Source of the DNA: Petunia secreta
Taxonomy: Eukaryota; Streptophyta; Magnoliopsida; Solanales; Solanaceae
Length of the DNA: 64,000 nt
Direction: 5' to 3'
Assembly (NCBI GenBank): GCA_029990175.1
Contig: JARKIP010000042.1
Coordinates: 2,480,001-2,544,000 of the forward strand
Shown here: one piece after another, positions 1 to 11,001 of the stretch
Layout: the number at the start of each line of letters is the position of its first letter
Numbering within the stretch: position 1 is the first letter of the stretch
Notes under the pieces: model-generated
What the model was told of the DNA's origin: nothing
Database searches by the model: none
What the model saw: the letters and a program-made list of their open reading frames with translations, nothing else
Position numbers and translations under genes: made by a program

Positions 1-1422
1 TAATTTCTATATTTTAACTGAAATTAAGAAATTCAAATAAAATATATTCACATTTACAATGCAGTAAAGAGCAATTGAGAGGAAAGCAGATACTCGTGGT
101 GAACATATAACCAAATTGTAAAGAGGTTTAAAAAGAGGAACACCTGAAACATCATCTAAATTTTAAGCAGCCCATCGTCGCGGATTGTCCAGACCACTGC
201 AAAAATGATAAGATTTACTTAGAATTCCACTTCTGTTATACATTTAAAAAGAAATACCAGATGAGATTTGCTATGATAATTTACTACAAAAGATATCCAT
301 AGACTGCAAAAGATAAAGGCGGAGTGAGATGAAACCAAATATCATAAAAGTAAAAAGTATAAAAGAGGTATCGATTAACCAAGGGAGAAGCGCATCTAAT
401 TGATAGCTCAGTAAACTTTCTTATCATTGTACTTGTATTGTTGAGTGACCCGCAAAGAGATCACAACAAATATTAAGTCATAAAGCTTTTTATTCAATTA
501 TTGAATTTGTTTTGAACGAAAGTGTTTCCGAACATGCTTTTAAACTGAAAAAAAAAACTAAAATATACCTCAATATTAGATTCATTTAAAATAATTTTTT
601 TGGGTGAAGTATATTAACTGCAGTGAGCAAACAATGACAAAACTTCATACACATGAATTACATGATGCCCATAACTCAGCAGCAAAATTTAAATGGGAGT
701 GTCCTTTTTTTCTCTGCTACAATTAGCTTGTGTACCTGAAAAGAAATTAAGAGAACCCAAGATTAGAATATAAAAGGCATGAATGTGTACAAATTGAAAA
801 ATCATTATACCTTCTTGGGCTTAAATTCATCCCAATTTCCACAAATAAAATATGCTAAAAAGATGCTAAATATAAATTAAACAAAAAATTTAAGTGACAA
901 AAAGATGCTATTTATTCTCCTTAATTAGTTTGCTTCCAACTTCAATACTAAAAAATTTTGCAAGACTATGATTTAAAATATGGGTGGTGATGGAAGAAAA
1001 ACAAAGATTTGAAGCTAGCGGAAAAAGAATAAGAGGTTAGAGAGAAGTTTAGTTTTGTTGAACCTTATCTTTATGCTAATAATTTGAATAAGTAGTTACT
1101 TGAAGATAAACATAAAGAAAATCGTAAAAGTCAGTTGTAAAAAAAAAAAAAAATTAAACTTCCAATCACGTATAGGAACCGTCAAACTAAACAAACGTGG
1201 TTAAATTCATGAAGCATTGTCACGTCCGCAAAAATGCAGAGATGATAAAATTAACTTTTATTTTAATTTAAATTCCAATAACTCTCTTAATTCAAATTTA
1301 AAACTTAACTAAACAAACTAAAATAACTACTTATTGTCCTAAAACTTCTAAATGGCAATTTTCTAGGCTGCCACTTGGCTACATTCTATTGGCTTACTAC
1401 CTTCCTTTTAATAATATATAGA
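1..1422. repeat. 1.42-kb direct repeat, copy 1 (cut by window start)
   Basis: This AT-rich, apparently non-coding stretch recurs at 2103-3525. By eye the copies differ by one base in an A tract (near 550 / 2650) and one substitution (near 255 / 2357). The spacing is 2102-2103 bp. The repeat ends at 1422, where the sequence changes to unrelated DNA. No coding frame, LTR signature or RNA gene is visible. The near identity means a recent duplication or an assembly duplication. Confidence 0.95.
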
Positions 1423-2102
1423 GCTTTGCCTTTTTTTTTTTGGTACAACTGTGAAAATATTACCCATTAACAGAAAAAATCACTCACACCTAAAGAGCAC
1501 CCTAACCGCAACATCTTTGTCGGGTGGTTCGAGCTTCAAACATAACTAATTACAGCGCTTGCCACCAACTCCTAGCTACTTCTAATAGGACGCCTGGAAT
1601 TTTTAAATCTACCTATTCTTTCTAGGATGGTTTGTTTAATCTGATTAACTACAAAACTGATATGCACATCTTGATCTTGGAAATTCTTCCAATTCCTTCT
1701 CCATACATAGTAGATCATTGTACTCCAAGTAGCTGTTACCACTTCATTCCTAAATTTCTTCCAGTGTCTTCTCTTGATCCAAAGTAGAGCCTGCTTCACT
1801 CCAAGCTAGGGTAAAACCAGCTTTAACCAGCAAGGCGCTTCCTAAGATTTGATTTTGAAAACTCAAAATATCAGAGACTTATGTGTAGGTTAAGTTTTTG
1901 GTAAATGATCATGGATGGAACTCTTCATCACATCAGCTATTTTTTAAAAGAAGGTTTGATTCCAAAAATATCACTTTCGTTCAGAAAATTTCAATCACCA
2001 GGGTGTTAGAACTTAAATAGTCCATATTCTAATATATATTCAAAACCAAATAACAATAATCTCCTTTCTTAAAAAACACATTTTTATCTTTCAATATTAA
2101 AA
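1423..2102. other. Spacer between the two direct repeats
   Basis: This segment is present once in the window and lies between the copies of the 1.42-kb repeat. It starts with a T-rich run at about 1428-1441, which on the minus strand would read as a poly(A) tail, and holds a LINE-like coding remnant at 1572-1799. From about 1820 to 2102 nothing is recognisable. If the whole block is a tandem duplication of 2.1 kb, another copy of this spacer should lie immediately left of the window. Confidence 0.6.
1572..1799 (-). pseudogene. LINE reverse-transcriptase C-terminal tail fragment
   Basis: The minus strand encodes a 75-residue open stretch rich in Trp, Arg and Lys, with patterns such as WKKFRNEV, VYYVW-like and QIKQTILERI. 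These resemble the extreme C-terminus (after the zf-RVT region) of plant L1-type LINE polyproteins. A T-run on the plus strand at about 1428-1441 could be the matching poly(A) tail. The RT core is absent, so it is at best a heavily 5'-truncated copy. The family assignment rests on pattern resemblance only; an unrelated chance frame cannot be excluded. Confidence 0.5.
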
Positions 2103-3525
2103 TAATTTCTATATTTTAACTGAAATTAAGAAATTCAAATAAAATATATTCACATTTACAATGCAGTAAAGAGCAATTGAGAGGAAAGCAGATACTCGTG
2201 GTGAACATATAACCAAATTGTAAAGAGGTTTAAAAAGAGGAACACCTGAAACATCATCTAAATTTTAAGCAGCCCATCGTCGCGGATTGTCCAGACCACT
2301 GCAAAAATGATAAGATTTACTTAGAATTCCACTTCTGTTATACATTTAAAAAGCAATACCAGATGAGATTTGCTATGATAATTTACTACAAAAGATATCC
2401 ATAGACTGCAAAAGATAAAGGCGGAGTGAGATGAAACCAAATATCATAAAAGTAAAAAGTATAAAAGAGGTATCGATTAACCAAGGGAGAAGCGCATCTA
2501 ATTGATAGCTCAGTAAACTTTCTTATCATTGTACTTGTATTGTTGAGTGACCCGCAAAGAGATCACAACAAATATTAAGTCATAAAGCTTTTTATTCAAT
2601 TATTGAATTTGTTTTGAACGAAAGTGTTTCCGAACATGCTTTTAAACTGAAAAAAAAAAACTAAAATATACCTCAATATTAGATTCATTTAAAATAATTT
2701 TTTTGGGTGAAGTATATTAACTGCAGTGAGCAAACAATGACAAAACTTCATACACATGAATTACATGATGCCCATAACTCAGCAGCAAAATTTAAATGGG
2801 AGTGTCCTTTTTTTCTCTGCTACAATTAGCTTGTGTACCTGAAAAGAAATTAAGAGAACCCAAGATTAGAATATAAAAGGCATGAATGTGTACAAATTGA
2901 AAAATCATTATACCTTCTTGGGCTTAAATTCATCCCAATTTCCACAAATAAAATATGCTAAAAAGATGCTAAATATAAATTAAACAAAAAATTTAAGTGA
3001 CAAAAAGATGCTATTTATTCTCCTTAATTAGTTTGCTTCCAACTTCAATACTAAAAAATTTTGCAAGACTATGATTTAAAATATGGGTGGTGATGGAAGA
3101 AAAACAAAGATTTGAAGCTAGCGGAAAAAGAATAAGAGGTTAGAGAGAAGTTTAGTTTTGTTGAACCTTATCTTTATGCTAATAATTTGAATAAGTAGTT
3201 ACTTGAAGATAAACATAAAGAAAATCGTAAAAGTCAGTTGTAAAAAAAAAAAAAAATTAAACTTCCAATCACGTATAGGAACCGTCAAACTAAACAAACG
3301 TGGTTAAATTCATGAAGCATTGTCACGTCCGCAAAAATGCAGAGATGATAAAATTAACTTTTATTTTAATTTAAATTCCAATAACTCTCTTAATTCAAAT
3401 TTAAAACTTAACTAAACAAACTAAAATAACTACTTATTGTCCTAAAACTTCTAAATGGCAATTTTCTAGGCTGCCACTTGGCTACATTCTATTGGCTTAC
3501 TACCTTCCTTTTAATAATATATAGA
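2103..3525. repeat. 1.42-kb direct repeat, copy 2
   Basis: Near-identical to 1-1422. The match breaks at 3525, where this copy runs into a short GATATA microsatellite (about 3520-3540) while copy 1 runs into the LINE-bearing spacer. No gene is visible. Confidence 0.95.
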
Positions 3526-3808
3526 TATAGATATAGATTATTACTGTACATAGAGACAGAAATTTATGTGTTACATTTTGTAAACTTGTAATGCAGTCCT
3601 ACGATGGCACTGTACATGTTCCATGCAGAAAAAGGGCCTCCTCGATCCCCTACGGCAGCACAACCTACAAACCCTTTTCACACTTCGATTCGTTTTCAAC
3701 AATGCTTTTCTATTTTCTACTGGTTGATGACAAACCCGTACTACATAAAAGGACTAGTAATTTATTGTAAATAAAAATTTTAAACCCACTTATTGCATTT
3801 TGTTGTAA
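3526..3808. other. Intergenic, nothing recognised
   Basis: The segment begins with a short ATAGAT microsatellite and continues as unremarkable AT-rich DNA up to the Stowaway MITE. I see no coding frame, RNA gene or terminal repeat. Confidence 0.6.
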
Positions 3809-3810
3809 TA

Positions 3811-4062
3811 CTCCCTCCGGTCTATATTATTTGATATTTTGGGTGTTTTCACGCGTATTAAGAAAATCACCATTTTAGCATTAATTAGCAATATAATTGA
3901 TTATATTAGCCCTTATTCAAGCTATTATTACTTATCATTTTTTTAAAGTTATTTATTAGCAAGGGGTGACATTGTAAAATTCCATCTTGATTTTCGCAAA
4001 CATCAAATATTGTGCACAAAAAAAAAGAGGCTAAAATATCAAAGAAAGTGGACTGGAGGGAG
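3811..4062. mobile_element. Stowaway-type MITE (Tc1/mariner derived)
   Basis: A 252-bp element with terminal inverted repeats, CTCCCTCCGG at the left and the inverse ending GGAGGGAG at the right. TA dinucleotides flank it at 3809-3810 and 4063-4064, matching the TA target duplication of the Tc1/mariner superfamily. The sub-terminal segment also pairs, with TTGATATTTT at the left against AAAATATCAAA at the right. It has no coding capacity, as expected for a non-autonomous MITE. Confidence 0.9.
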
Positions 4063-4148
4063 TATATGACTTGCTTTATTATATATACTCCTATATATAT
4101 CAATGAACCTATTTTCTTTTTAGTCATTTTAAGAAAGAATAACTTAGA

Positions 4149-4605
4149 ATTTGCTTGAGTTGGGTTAAAAAGAGTGACTTAAAAGTACCTTTTAAGCATA
4201 AAAGTGTAAAAAGTACTTTTTAAGTATTTGTGTTTGTTTATGTATTTGGATAGAGTGCTGAAACTAAAAATAATTGTAGAGATGTTTGGTTAAAAATTAC
4301 TTTTTTATGATAAAATAATTAAAATATTCCTAAAAAAAGGAGGATAAATTATGGCATTTTGCTAGTGAGGTTATTAGTGGAATTGAAAAAAAAAAATTAT
4401 AAGGATTAAAAGTTAAAATAGTTGTCAAACTATAACAGTTTTTAAGTCAGAAGAAAAAAGTTAGGATTACACAGCTTATTGCTTTGATTTTTTTCTTGCT
4501 TAAAAGTCAAGAAAGTTTTTAACTTATCAAACACTTCTATCAGCTAAAAGTGGCTTAAAAGTTAGTTTGACAAACTTTTAAACCCACCCAAACACATTCT
4601 TATTT
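4149..4605. mobile_element. Possible MITE with imperfect inverted ends
   Basis: The left end (TTGCTTGAGTTGGGTTAAAAAG) and the inverse of the right end (GTTTGGGTGGGTTTAAAAG) resemble each other. The interior is rich in alternating AAAAGT and ACTTTT motifs that would fold back. It looks like a decayed non-autonomous DNA transposon, but I could not fix the ends or a target duplication. Confidence 0.4.
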
Positions 4606-4616
4606 TTAAATCTGAA

Positions 4617-4772
4617 AATAATTTAACTCCAAATTTACTATTATACCTTTAATGAAATAATTTATAGCCACACAAATACTAATAATTTATTTTAGACTAT
4701 AATATTTAAAAGTTTTCATTTCTTTATTAAATTTTGTGTCAAATCAAATATGTCCATGTAAATTGAAACTAT
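4617..4772. repeat. Remnant of a Solanaceae Stowaway-like MITE
   Basis: This stretch carries the internal signature of a common Solanaceae MITE: a TTTATAGCCACACAAAT core, a run like TTTTAGACTATAATATTTAAAAG, then TGTGTCAAATCAAA followed by ATAAATTG-like sequence. The terminal CTCCCTCC repeat has decayed or been lost on both sides. Identification is from familiarity with the family; no boundaries can be proved here. Confidence 0.5.
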
Positions 4773-5210
4773 GGTTGTACTAATTCCATTGACATGACTA
4801 ATTACTTTGGATTATCCTTAAAGTGACTATTGTTACTTTGAAGCTCTTCCCTTGCCAGAAAATGGAAAGCATTACTGGTGTTACATGTGTTTTGTGTTAT
4901 AGCTGATGGATTGTGAATGTTTTGATCATTAATTTGGTGACCAAGTGCATCTATGTCTTGTCAGGACATGTTGCCATTAGTAATTACTACGTCTAGCATG
5001 CCCAGACATGACGCCGTGATGTTAGGAGTTCGGGACAATTGATCAACTTCAGGTAAAAGTCAGCGTTCGGTCGCTCGTGTCTACGACTTGTTATTGAGCT
5101 TGACTTCATAACGAGGGCAGGATTCATAACCATGATGAGTCATGAGCGTGAAGGCAGACCAAAAGCGGGAACATATTCGTGGAGATAATCATCATGAACC
5201 ATTATTAATT
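4773..5210. other. Intergenic, nothing recognised
   Basis: No open frame, repeat or RNA gene is recognisable between the MITE remnants on either side. Confidence 0.55.
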
Positions 5211-5289
5211 ATTTTCTGTCCTAGTTTATGTGACACTCTTTTTTTTATTCAATTCAAAATAATAAAATATATTTGTGTTTGATAATAAT
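5211..5289. mobile_element. Left half of a MITE split by element A
   Basis: CTGTCCTAGTTTATGTGACA at 5217-5236 resembles the left sub-terminal part of the Solanaceae Stowaway-like MITE. The matching right half (TTTAAATCACAAGTTT, GTGCCGTCAAACACCTTC, ATTGGGGGAGTA) lies beyond the far LTR of element A at 16582-16713. The gypsy element therefore seems to have landed inside an older MITE. Confidence 0.55.
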
Positions 5290-5823
5290 TGTATTGGCCT
5301 AAATCTGATTAGGTCAATCAATCGAATTTGTAACGTAGTTTATAAGCAATATGACATATCAAAGTTGGGAATTGAACTAAAACAAGAAAGTAGTAAGAAT
5401 AGAAAATGAACAATAACAAGTGAATCGAGTTTCTCTAAGTATTTCTGAATGTGTTTACAAGAAGAATGAAGTGCTATTTATAGCCTAGTAAATACAAAAG
5501 CTATTAATGCATTAATTAGCCACTTCCCCACGCCCTTATCATGCTAACCCATAATTCTCCCCATTAAATGCTGAATTAATGGGCAATCATTATGAGGCTG
5601 TCCTTCTGCTGAAGTGTAATTGCTCCCCCGAGGCTCGAGCTACTTGCCTCGGGGAGATGATTCTTCCATTCGCCGAGGTGAGCCTCTTTCGAGGCTTGCG
5701 TTGGACCTTGACCTTGAGGGTCAAGTCATATGCTTTGAAACCACCTTGGAAATCCTAATTGAAATATATCCCGAGCTACACACTCGAGGTGTCGGGTATG
5801 CAAGTGATTTTTCACCCAGTACA
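5290..5823 (-). repeat. Element A 3' LTR
   Basis: 534-bp LTR matching 16034-16581 with scattered substitutions and small indels. On the minus strand it starts TGTACTGGGTG and ends CCAATACA, giving TG...CA ends. The two LTRs differ at many sites by eye, so the insertion is not recent. Confidence 0.9.
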
Positions 5824-5843
5824 GATAGTCCCCCACTCTTTGG
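5824..5843 (-). promoter_or_regulatory. Element A polypurine tract
   Basis: On the minus strand AAAGAGTGGGGGACTATC lies directly before the TG start of the 3' LTR, the place and composition of the plus-strand primer of LTR retrotransposons. Confidence 0.75.
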
Positions 5844-7109
5844 ACAACTTACAGAGTTCCCGAGGAGTGAAATGATATTAGGCGGGAATCGACGTGGCAA
5901 TACGTACGCCTAGCAAATTGAAAAGTAGCAGTCACTTCGAATTCTCATCCGTTACACGTGGCGACCGTTGAGCGGTCGAGACGCTTCGCTCATCCTTTCC
6001 AATGTAAATGCAATGATGATTCTTTTCCCATTAAGTAACCAACTGGATCATCTTCCAATTCACTTGCAGACTTTGAACAACAGTGAAATTTTCAGAGCAA
6101 AATCCAGCTCCAAATTTCTTCTTCTTTAAATCGCAGATTTCAGTTAAGGAAACACCACCAATTCAAAAATCTCTACAACCTACTCTGTGCAGAATTCCTC
6201 TAGTCCGTCTGATGAAAGAATCCTTGACACCACCACAATGGTTATTGGTGGTGAGTTGATTTACATTCCTGGACCTTTGAATATTATTCCACCGTCTGAT
6301 GATAACATTGAAGTGACATCACAGACGGGTGGTCTAAACGCAAGGCGGCGCAAAGCCGCCATTGGTCGCGATAAACTTGAAGAAGTGATCAGCGAAGAAG
6401 ATGACGTCGACGTGGTTGATGAGGTGGACGGCGAAGGAGCCAATGTTGGTGTGGCTGGTGGAGTTGAGGCGGAATCTTCAAAGCCAGGGAAAATTTCCAC
6501 GGTTAAGGAACTTGAGCCTTATCAGATTTCCCCCTTGAGTTTTGATACAGATAAAGACTTCAAACTTCAAGATCAGTTGGTTGCGCAGCAAGAGAAGAAT
6601 AGAAATGTGCCAGTCCAAACTACACCGAGCCTGATTACTCAAGCCCACGTAGCTTTGGTTCGGAAGGCTTATAATTGGGTTCCCGAGGTCCAAGTTGGTG
6701 TTCCTGCCGAAAATAGTATCAGCTCTTACCACGTGGTCAGGCACTCCTTTGTTTACAACTATCCATTTACGATAGGATTTTCTCTCCCCGTGCATCAAGG
6801 GATCGACACCTTCTGCCAAACATATAACTTATGTTTGGTCCAACTAGGCCCCGAACTCTGGAGGGTTGTTCAATGCCTCGATTTTCTAAGTCGAAAGGCT
6901 GGGGTACCTCTCACTTTTCAGCACCTATTCACTCTTCTACCCCACTTTACATAAAGGTGAGATTTTTCAACTTAGCAAACGACGCAAATACTCGTTGATT
7001 ACAAAAAGTGAGGATACAGAAGATCGTGGCTGGTGTGATCCCTACATTCTCCTCCCGACCAATCTACTGTCCCCCGAGCCTAGATTTCCCATAGTGTTGA
7101 ATAATGAAC

Positions 7110-7206
7110 GTAAGTGACGTTCCTAGTGACTCATTTGTCTTCTAATCTTAACCTTGAACTTATCTTTCATCTTTTTCTTTGAATTCCTCACTGAACAAAG
7201 TCCCAG
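7110..7206 (+). other. Candidate intron 1 of the antisense ORF
   Basis: The donor GTAAGT follows codon phase 1 of the exon ending at 7109. The acceptor AG at 7205-7206 (or AG at 7199-7200, 6 bp earlier) follows a pyrimidine-rich run and restores the frame into NPPENLVNW. Both alternatives keep the same phase. Confidence 0.6.
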
Positions 7207-7326
7207 TTAACCCCCCAGAAAATCTAGTCAACTGGGTTCAGGCAATTATTGACATTCGGACTCGTCGTGAGAGAAGGATGAGCATAACCGCCATTACAGA
7301 GAACAAATGGGTGTGCAAACGACACA

Positions 7327-7401
7327 GTAAGTTATTGTTGCGATTCAATTTCCTTAGGGTCTGCCCAAGATCTCTTTCTTGTTGAATTTTTTTTTTTTCA
7401 G
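7327..7401 (+). other. Candidate intron 2 of the antisense ORF
   Basis: GTAAGT donor at 7327, a long T tract ending in CAG at 7399-7401, 75 bp in all. Phase 1 on both sides, continuing into a frame reading VDFPNKAAS. Confidence 0.65.
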
Positions 7402-8161
7402 TTGTAGATTTTCCCAACAAGGCGGCTTCCACTAAGCCAAAGGAAAGGAAGAAAAAATGAGAAGAAAGAGAAAGAGGTCCCCGAAGTTGGGGAGAGCTTG
7501 AATGTGCTAGAGAACCTAGTTGAGGTTCTCACAAAATCTTAAGTCCCCGAGGGTTCTCTTGGCCAAGGGACTTTAAAGGTGATGATGACATCTTCCTTGG
7601 TTGAAAAAGTTTCATTACAACTTCCTCTTCTTTTGTCCCTAAACCTCCAACACACGCTTTTACAGATTCGAAGAGGAAAAGACAAGCCTCGAAGAAGTCA
7701 ACCCAAGTAAAGCGCTCTCAGGTAGAAGTGACTTCGACTTCAGGTCCTGAGGCCATTATCGAGCCGTGACGAGGCCTAAGGGACGATCCATGCGATGTGG
7801 ACGTCGAAGATTCCAAAGAGGTTGAAATGGTAGACCTCGAGGGGTTTGACCACGCTGCTGCCAAGGCCAAAGGCAAGGCGAGGTTGAATTTCCGTTTATC
7901 ACTGAAGAAAGAGCAGCTGATACCCCTTCTCTGTTGAAAAAAGAGCAGCACCGAGCACTGCACGAGCCAACTCTGAATCTCCCAGCCTTCAAAGAGGACA
8001 TAAGGAGGATTGGGATCCCGTCTAACTTGTGCCTTTTTTTTTACAATGATATGGTTGTCCCCTTCATCCTTAGGAAATTGCTTGGTGAAAAAGAACGAGA
8101 TCATATAAAAGATATGCCCCATGGGGATCAGATGATCAACTCTTCCATGCATGCCATTCAG

Positions 8162-8236
8162 GTAACCTTCGCCGCTTGCTATTCTTCTTTTTCGACTAAC
8201 TTCTTTTATCTTGAATTTTATTAAAACCTTTTGAAG
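8162..8236 (+). other. Candidate intron 3 of the antisense ORF
   Basis: A CAG|GTAACC donor and a GAAG acceptor at 8233-8236, 75 bp, phase 0 on both sides. It joins a frame ending MHAIQ to the coiled-coil exon starting SCLYSIKAVEMERHR, with a T-rich run upstream of the acceptor. Confidence 0.55.
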
Positions 8237-8956
8237 AGCTGCTTATATTCGATTAAGGCTGTGGAAATGGAACGCCATCGGTTAGCTTCTCTTAAGCAGA
8301 TATGGGATGCTTGGGATCGTCAGAAGTCGAGGTGTTTGACCCAAATTTCTGAGCTGAAAGCCCAATTGGCTAAGTCCAACCACGAGCTAGATCAGGCTCG
8401 TGAAGCTGCTGCCAAGTCTGACCTCGAGCTAAATCAAGCTCGTAAAGCTACTGCTACCCTCGTGGCTCAAATGAAAGTGTAGGAGAAGAGCCACCGAGCT
8501 GAAAGCCTAGAGCTGAACGAAGAAGTTGAGCGAACCAACGCTATGTTTGTGGAAGTTGCTAAGGATTATCATAACAAACTGGCTACAGAGATGCTCAAGA
8601 TGAATGAACTAGAGGGTTAGATGGCGATGCTCGAGGCCGAGGTTGAGACCTTTCGGGGCAAAGAAGCATCCATGAAATCGTGGCTTAAGGCAAAGGCCAC
8701 AAGGGATGAGTTACATAAAAATTGGGGTATTATCCAAACCCGACTGAAGGCCCTTGATCAATGCAAAACCGGGGTAAATGATTTGGATTACGAAATTTCC
8801 TAGGCCAAGAGTGACGCAGTTAAACCTCAGCTTATCATGGATAAACTTCCCTCAAGTGACAGCTCGGGTGAAGATGAGGCTGAGGAAGATGAAGAGGACA
8901 ACGAGGACTCTGAAGATGGGACTTTGAGAGAGAGGAAAGATTACCCCACAGCTTAG

Positions 8957-9686
8957 CATTTTACTATTCTTTTTGTATTTTCTTTTGCCATGGATCTCGA
9001 GCTATGTTATGTAAATATCTTTTGAGGCCTCTGATCCTTCTTTAATGAAATTCAACTTTTCTTTCTCAAGTGTTAGTCTTTACATAATTTTATAAGCGTG
9101 ACATGTCACTTAGAAAATTTTTTGCTTGCAAGACTTTATGATAAATCGATGCTAGCTTAGAACGACGTCTTGTTCCCGTGTTGAGGCATGAAGAGATTAT
9201 CTCAATAACTTCATAAGTTAGAAATTAAAACAAAGAGATATCTAATCAAGTTCATTTCATTGATAAGCCATGACGGGCATTTATATAAACCTAGTCGAGG
9301 CTAGACTAAGGCGAATTTCTAAAAACAACAGCTACTGGGCGATGAAAACAAGATAAAAATACTAGGTTAATCTTTGGAAAACAGTCCCCGGTTGCGGATA
9401 GCTAGTCTTCGAGTTCACTTGCAGTCCCTGGTATGAGAGGTTTCAAGTCAATCTTGACTGCACACCGTCTTTTACATCCCCCTATGTTCGGGTGCGAATT
9501 AATGAGGTCCCGAGCACCGTACTTCGTTCTCTCTGCTTTCTGAAAAGATCAAGCAAAGAAAAATGAGAGGTCAGTTGAAATTATTCGACCTAAGCATTGG
9601 AGCATTGACGGCTTGGTGTTGTAGATGAAAATCTGTTGACAAAAGGTAACGCACCTTGGTGTCAAAAATAGTAACGCACCTTGGTG
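8957..9686. other. Spacer between the antisense ORF and INT of element A
   Basis: Non-coding tail shared by the two convergent transcription units. It contains a possible plant-type polyadenylation context for the antisense gene (TTTAATGAAATTC near 9042) and, next to the INT end, a 25-bp tandem repeat GTAACGCACCTTGGTGTCAA... at 9646-9670 and 9671-9695 plus a partial third copy. Confidence 0.6.
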
Positions 9687-10760
9687 TCAAAAATAGTAAC
9701 GCTTCAAATTGGACATATTCCAATTTGAGTGTTCCAGTTTGCCTTTCAAAATTTCTAACTGATAAGACCCCTTTGCAAGTATTGCTTTGATTTGGTAACG
9801 CCCTTCCCAGTTCGCGGCTAGCTTGCCAACATTCTTCTCTTTGGTAGTTTGGTTCGAGGCTTTTAATACATAATCTCTAACTTTAAAGGCTTTGAGTTTA
9901 GCCTTCATATTTAGATAAGTTCCGATTTTCCTTTTTTGAGCCGTTAATCGAACCAAAGCCATTTTCCTCTATTCTTCAAAGAAAATCCAACTCCACGTGC
10001 ATTGCTTGCTGATTTGATTCTTCAGTTGTAGAGAACATCGAAGGCTAGGTTCGCCGACTTCCACAGAATCTAAGAATCAATCCCATAGGCGAGGGAAAAT
10101 AGGGTTTCACCCGTGCGGTTCTTCTCAGTGGTGCGCATTGCCCACAACACCCCGGGCAACTCATCGGGCCATGGACCTTTCACTTCATTGAGCCTCTTCT
10201 TGATGTTTTTAATGATTATCCTATTAGAGGACTCAACATGTTCATTAGCACTTTGACAATAGGGAGTCGAGGCTACTATTTTTATCCCCCACTTTGCAAG
10301 AAAAGTGGTGACTTCCGAATCCATAAATCTATTTTCACAAGTTATCTCCGTTGGCACTTTGAACCTACATATGATATTCTTTCATATTGAGCCGATGACC
10401 TCCTTGCCTAACCTTAGCGAAAGACCCTGCTTCCACCCACTTGATGAAATAATCAGTGAGCACGAGTATAAACCAAATGCACCCCCCACCTTAGCTTTGG
10501 GGCGTGGCCTAACGATATCCATCCCCTATTTCATGAAAGGCCACGTCGATACAACTGGATGCTGAGGTTCGGCTTGTTGATGAATCAACAGTGCGTGTCA
10601 TTGGCACTTATCACATTTTATAACAAAGGATTCAGTGTCCACGCTCATGTCTGGCCAATAATACCCTGCTCGAAGGAGCTTTCGAACTAACGCCTTTCCA
10701 CCTAAATGATTGCCACATTCGCCTTTATACACCTCTCTCATGACGTACTCAACTTTTCCC
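9687..10760 (-). pseudogene. Element A integrase (INT), decayed
   Basis: Read on the minus strand, the zinc-binding HHCC region comes first (GNHLGGKALVRKLLRAGYYW ... VIKCDKCQ, about 10750-10598). The catalytic core follows, with NRFMDSEVTTFLAKWGIK and STPYCQSANEHVESSNRI (about 10370-10070), then the C-terminal chromatin/DNA-binding part (KVRDYVLKAS ... WEGRYQIKAILAKGSYQLE, 9962-9687). The enzyme inserts the cDNA into the genome. Stops and frameshifts separate the three blocks, and the first catalytic Asp region between 10360 and 10590 is in broken frames. The motif order identifies a Ty3-gypsy integrase with confidence. Confidence 0.88.
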
Positions 10761-11001
10761 AGCCCTAGACATTTGGCCATCGGGCCGCAATATAGCCATT
10801 TATACAACTTCCCTTGAATTATTGAGTAGGGGACCACCTGTATTCTAAGCTTCTTGGCCTTCCTCTTATCTGTTGGCAAAATCCTAAAGTCCAAATAGGA
10901 AATCAATTTGGTACGCCAATCCCAAGTATTATTTATTGAATTCACCTCCAGCTTGATCTTTCCTACCGTAGATGTGAGTAATCGAACTATTAAATTAGTC
11001 C

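Larger units (their letters stand above)
6187..8956 (+). pseudogene. Antisense additional ORF of element A (Transposase_28-like plus coiled coil)
   Basis: Between pol and the 3' LTR of element A, on the opposite strand, lies a gene-like unit. The first exon has an acidic, low-complexity N-terminus and then a block (HSFVYNYPFTIGFSLP ... QLGPELWRVVQCLDFL) resembling the 'putative gypsy type transposon' domain (Pfam Transposase_28). Later exons carry a heptad-rich coiled coil (SELKAQLAKSNHELDQAREA, about 8330-8480, continuing to about 8790) and an acidic tail (EDEAEEDEEDNEDSED) ending near 8956. Antisense ORFs at this place are known for Tat-lineage elements; their function is unknown. Three candidate introns join the exons in compatible phase. 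The initiator is GTG at 6187 (first in-frame ATG 6238), a frameshift sits near 6935-6945 and exon 3 has stops (for example 7457), so this copy is broken. Confidence 0.75.

Noticed and set aside
1..3525. Direct repeats read as LTRs of a small element
   Set aside because: The ends lack TG...CA, no PBS or PPT is seen in the 680-bp spacer, and the spacer holds a LINE fragment. A tandem duplication explains it better.
5620..5913. Plus-strand frame over the element A LTR edge
   Set aside because: It crosses the LTR/PPT boundary, which is explained by retrotransposon structure, and has no domain.
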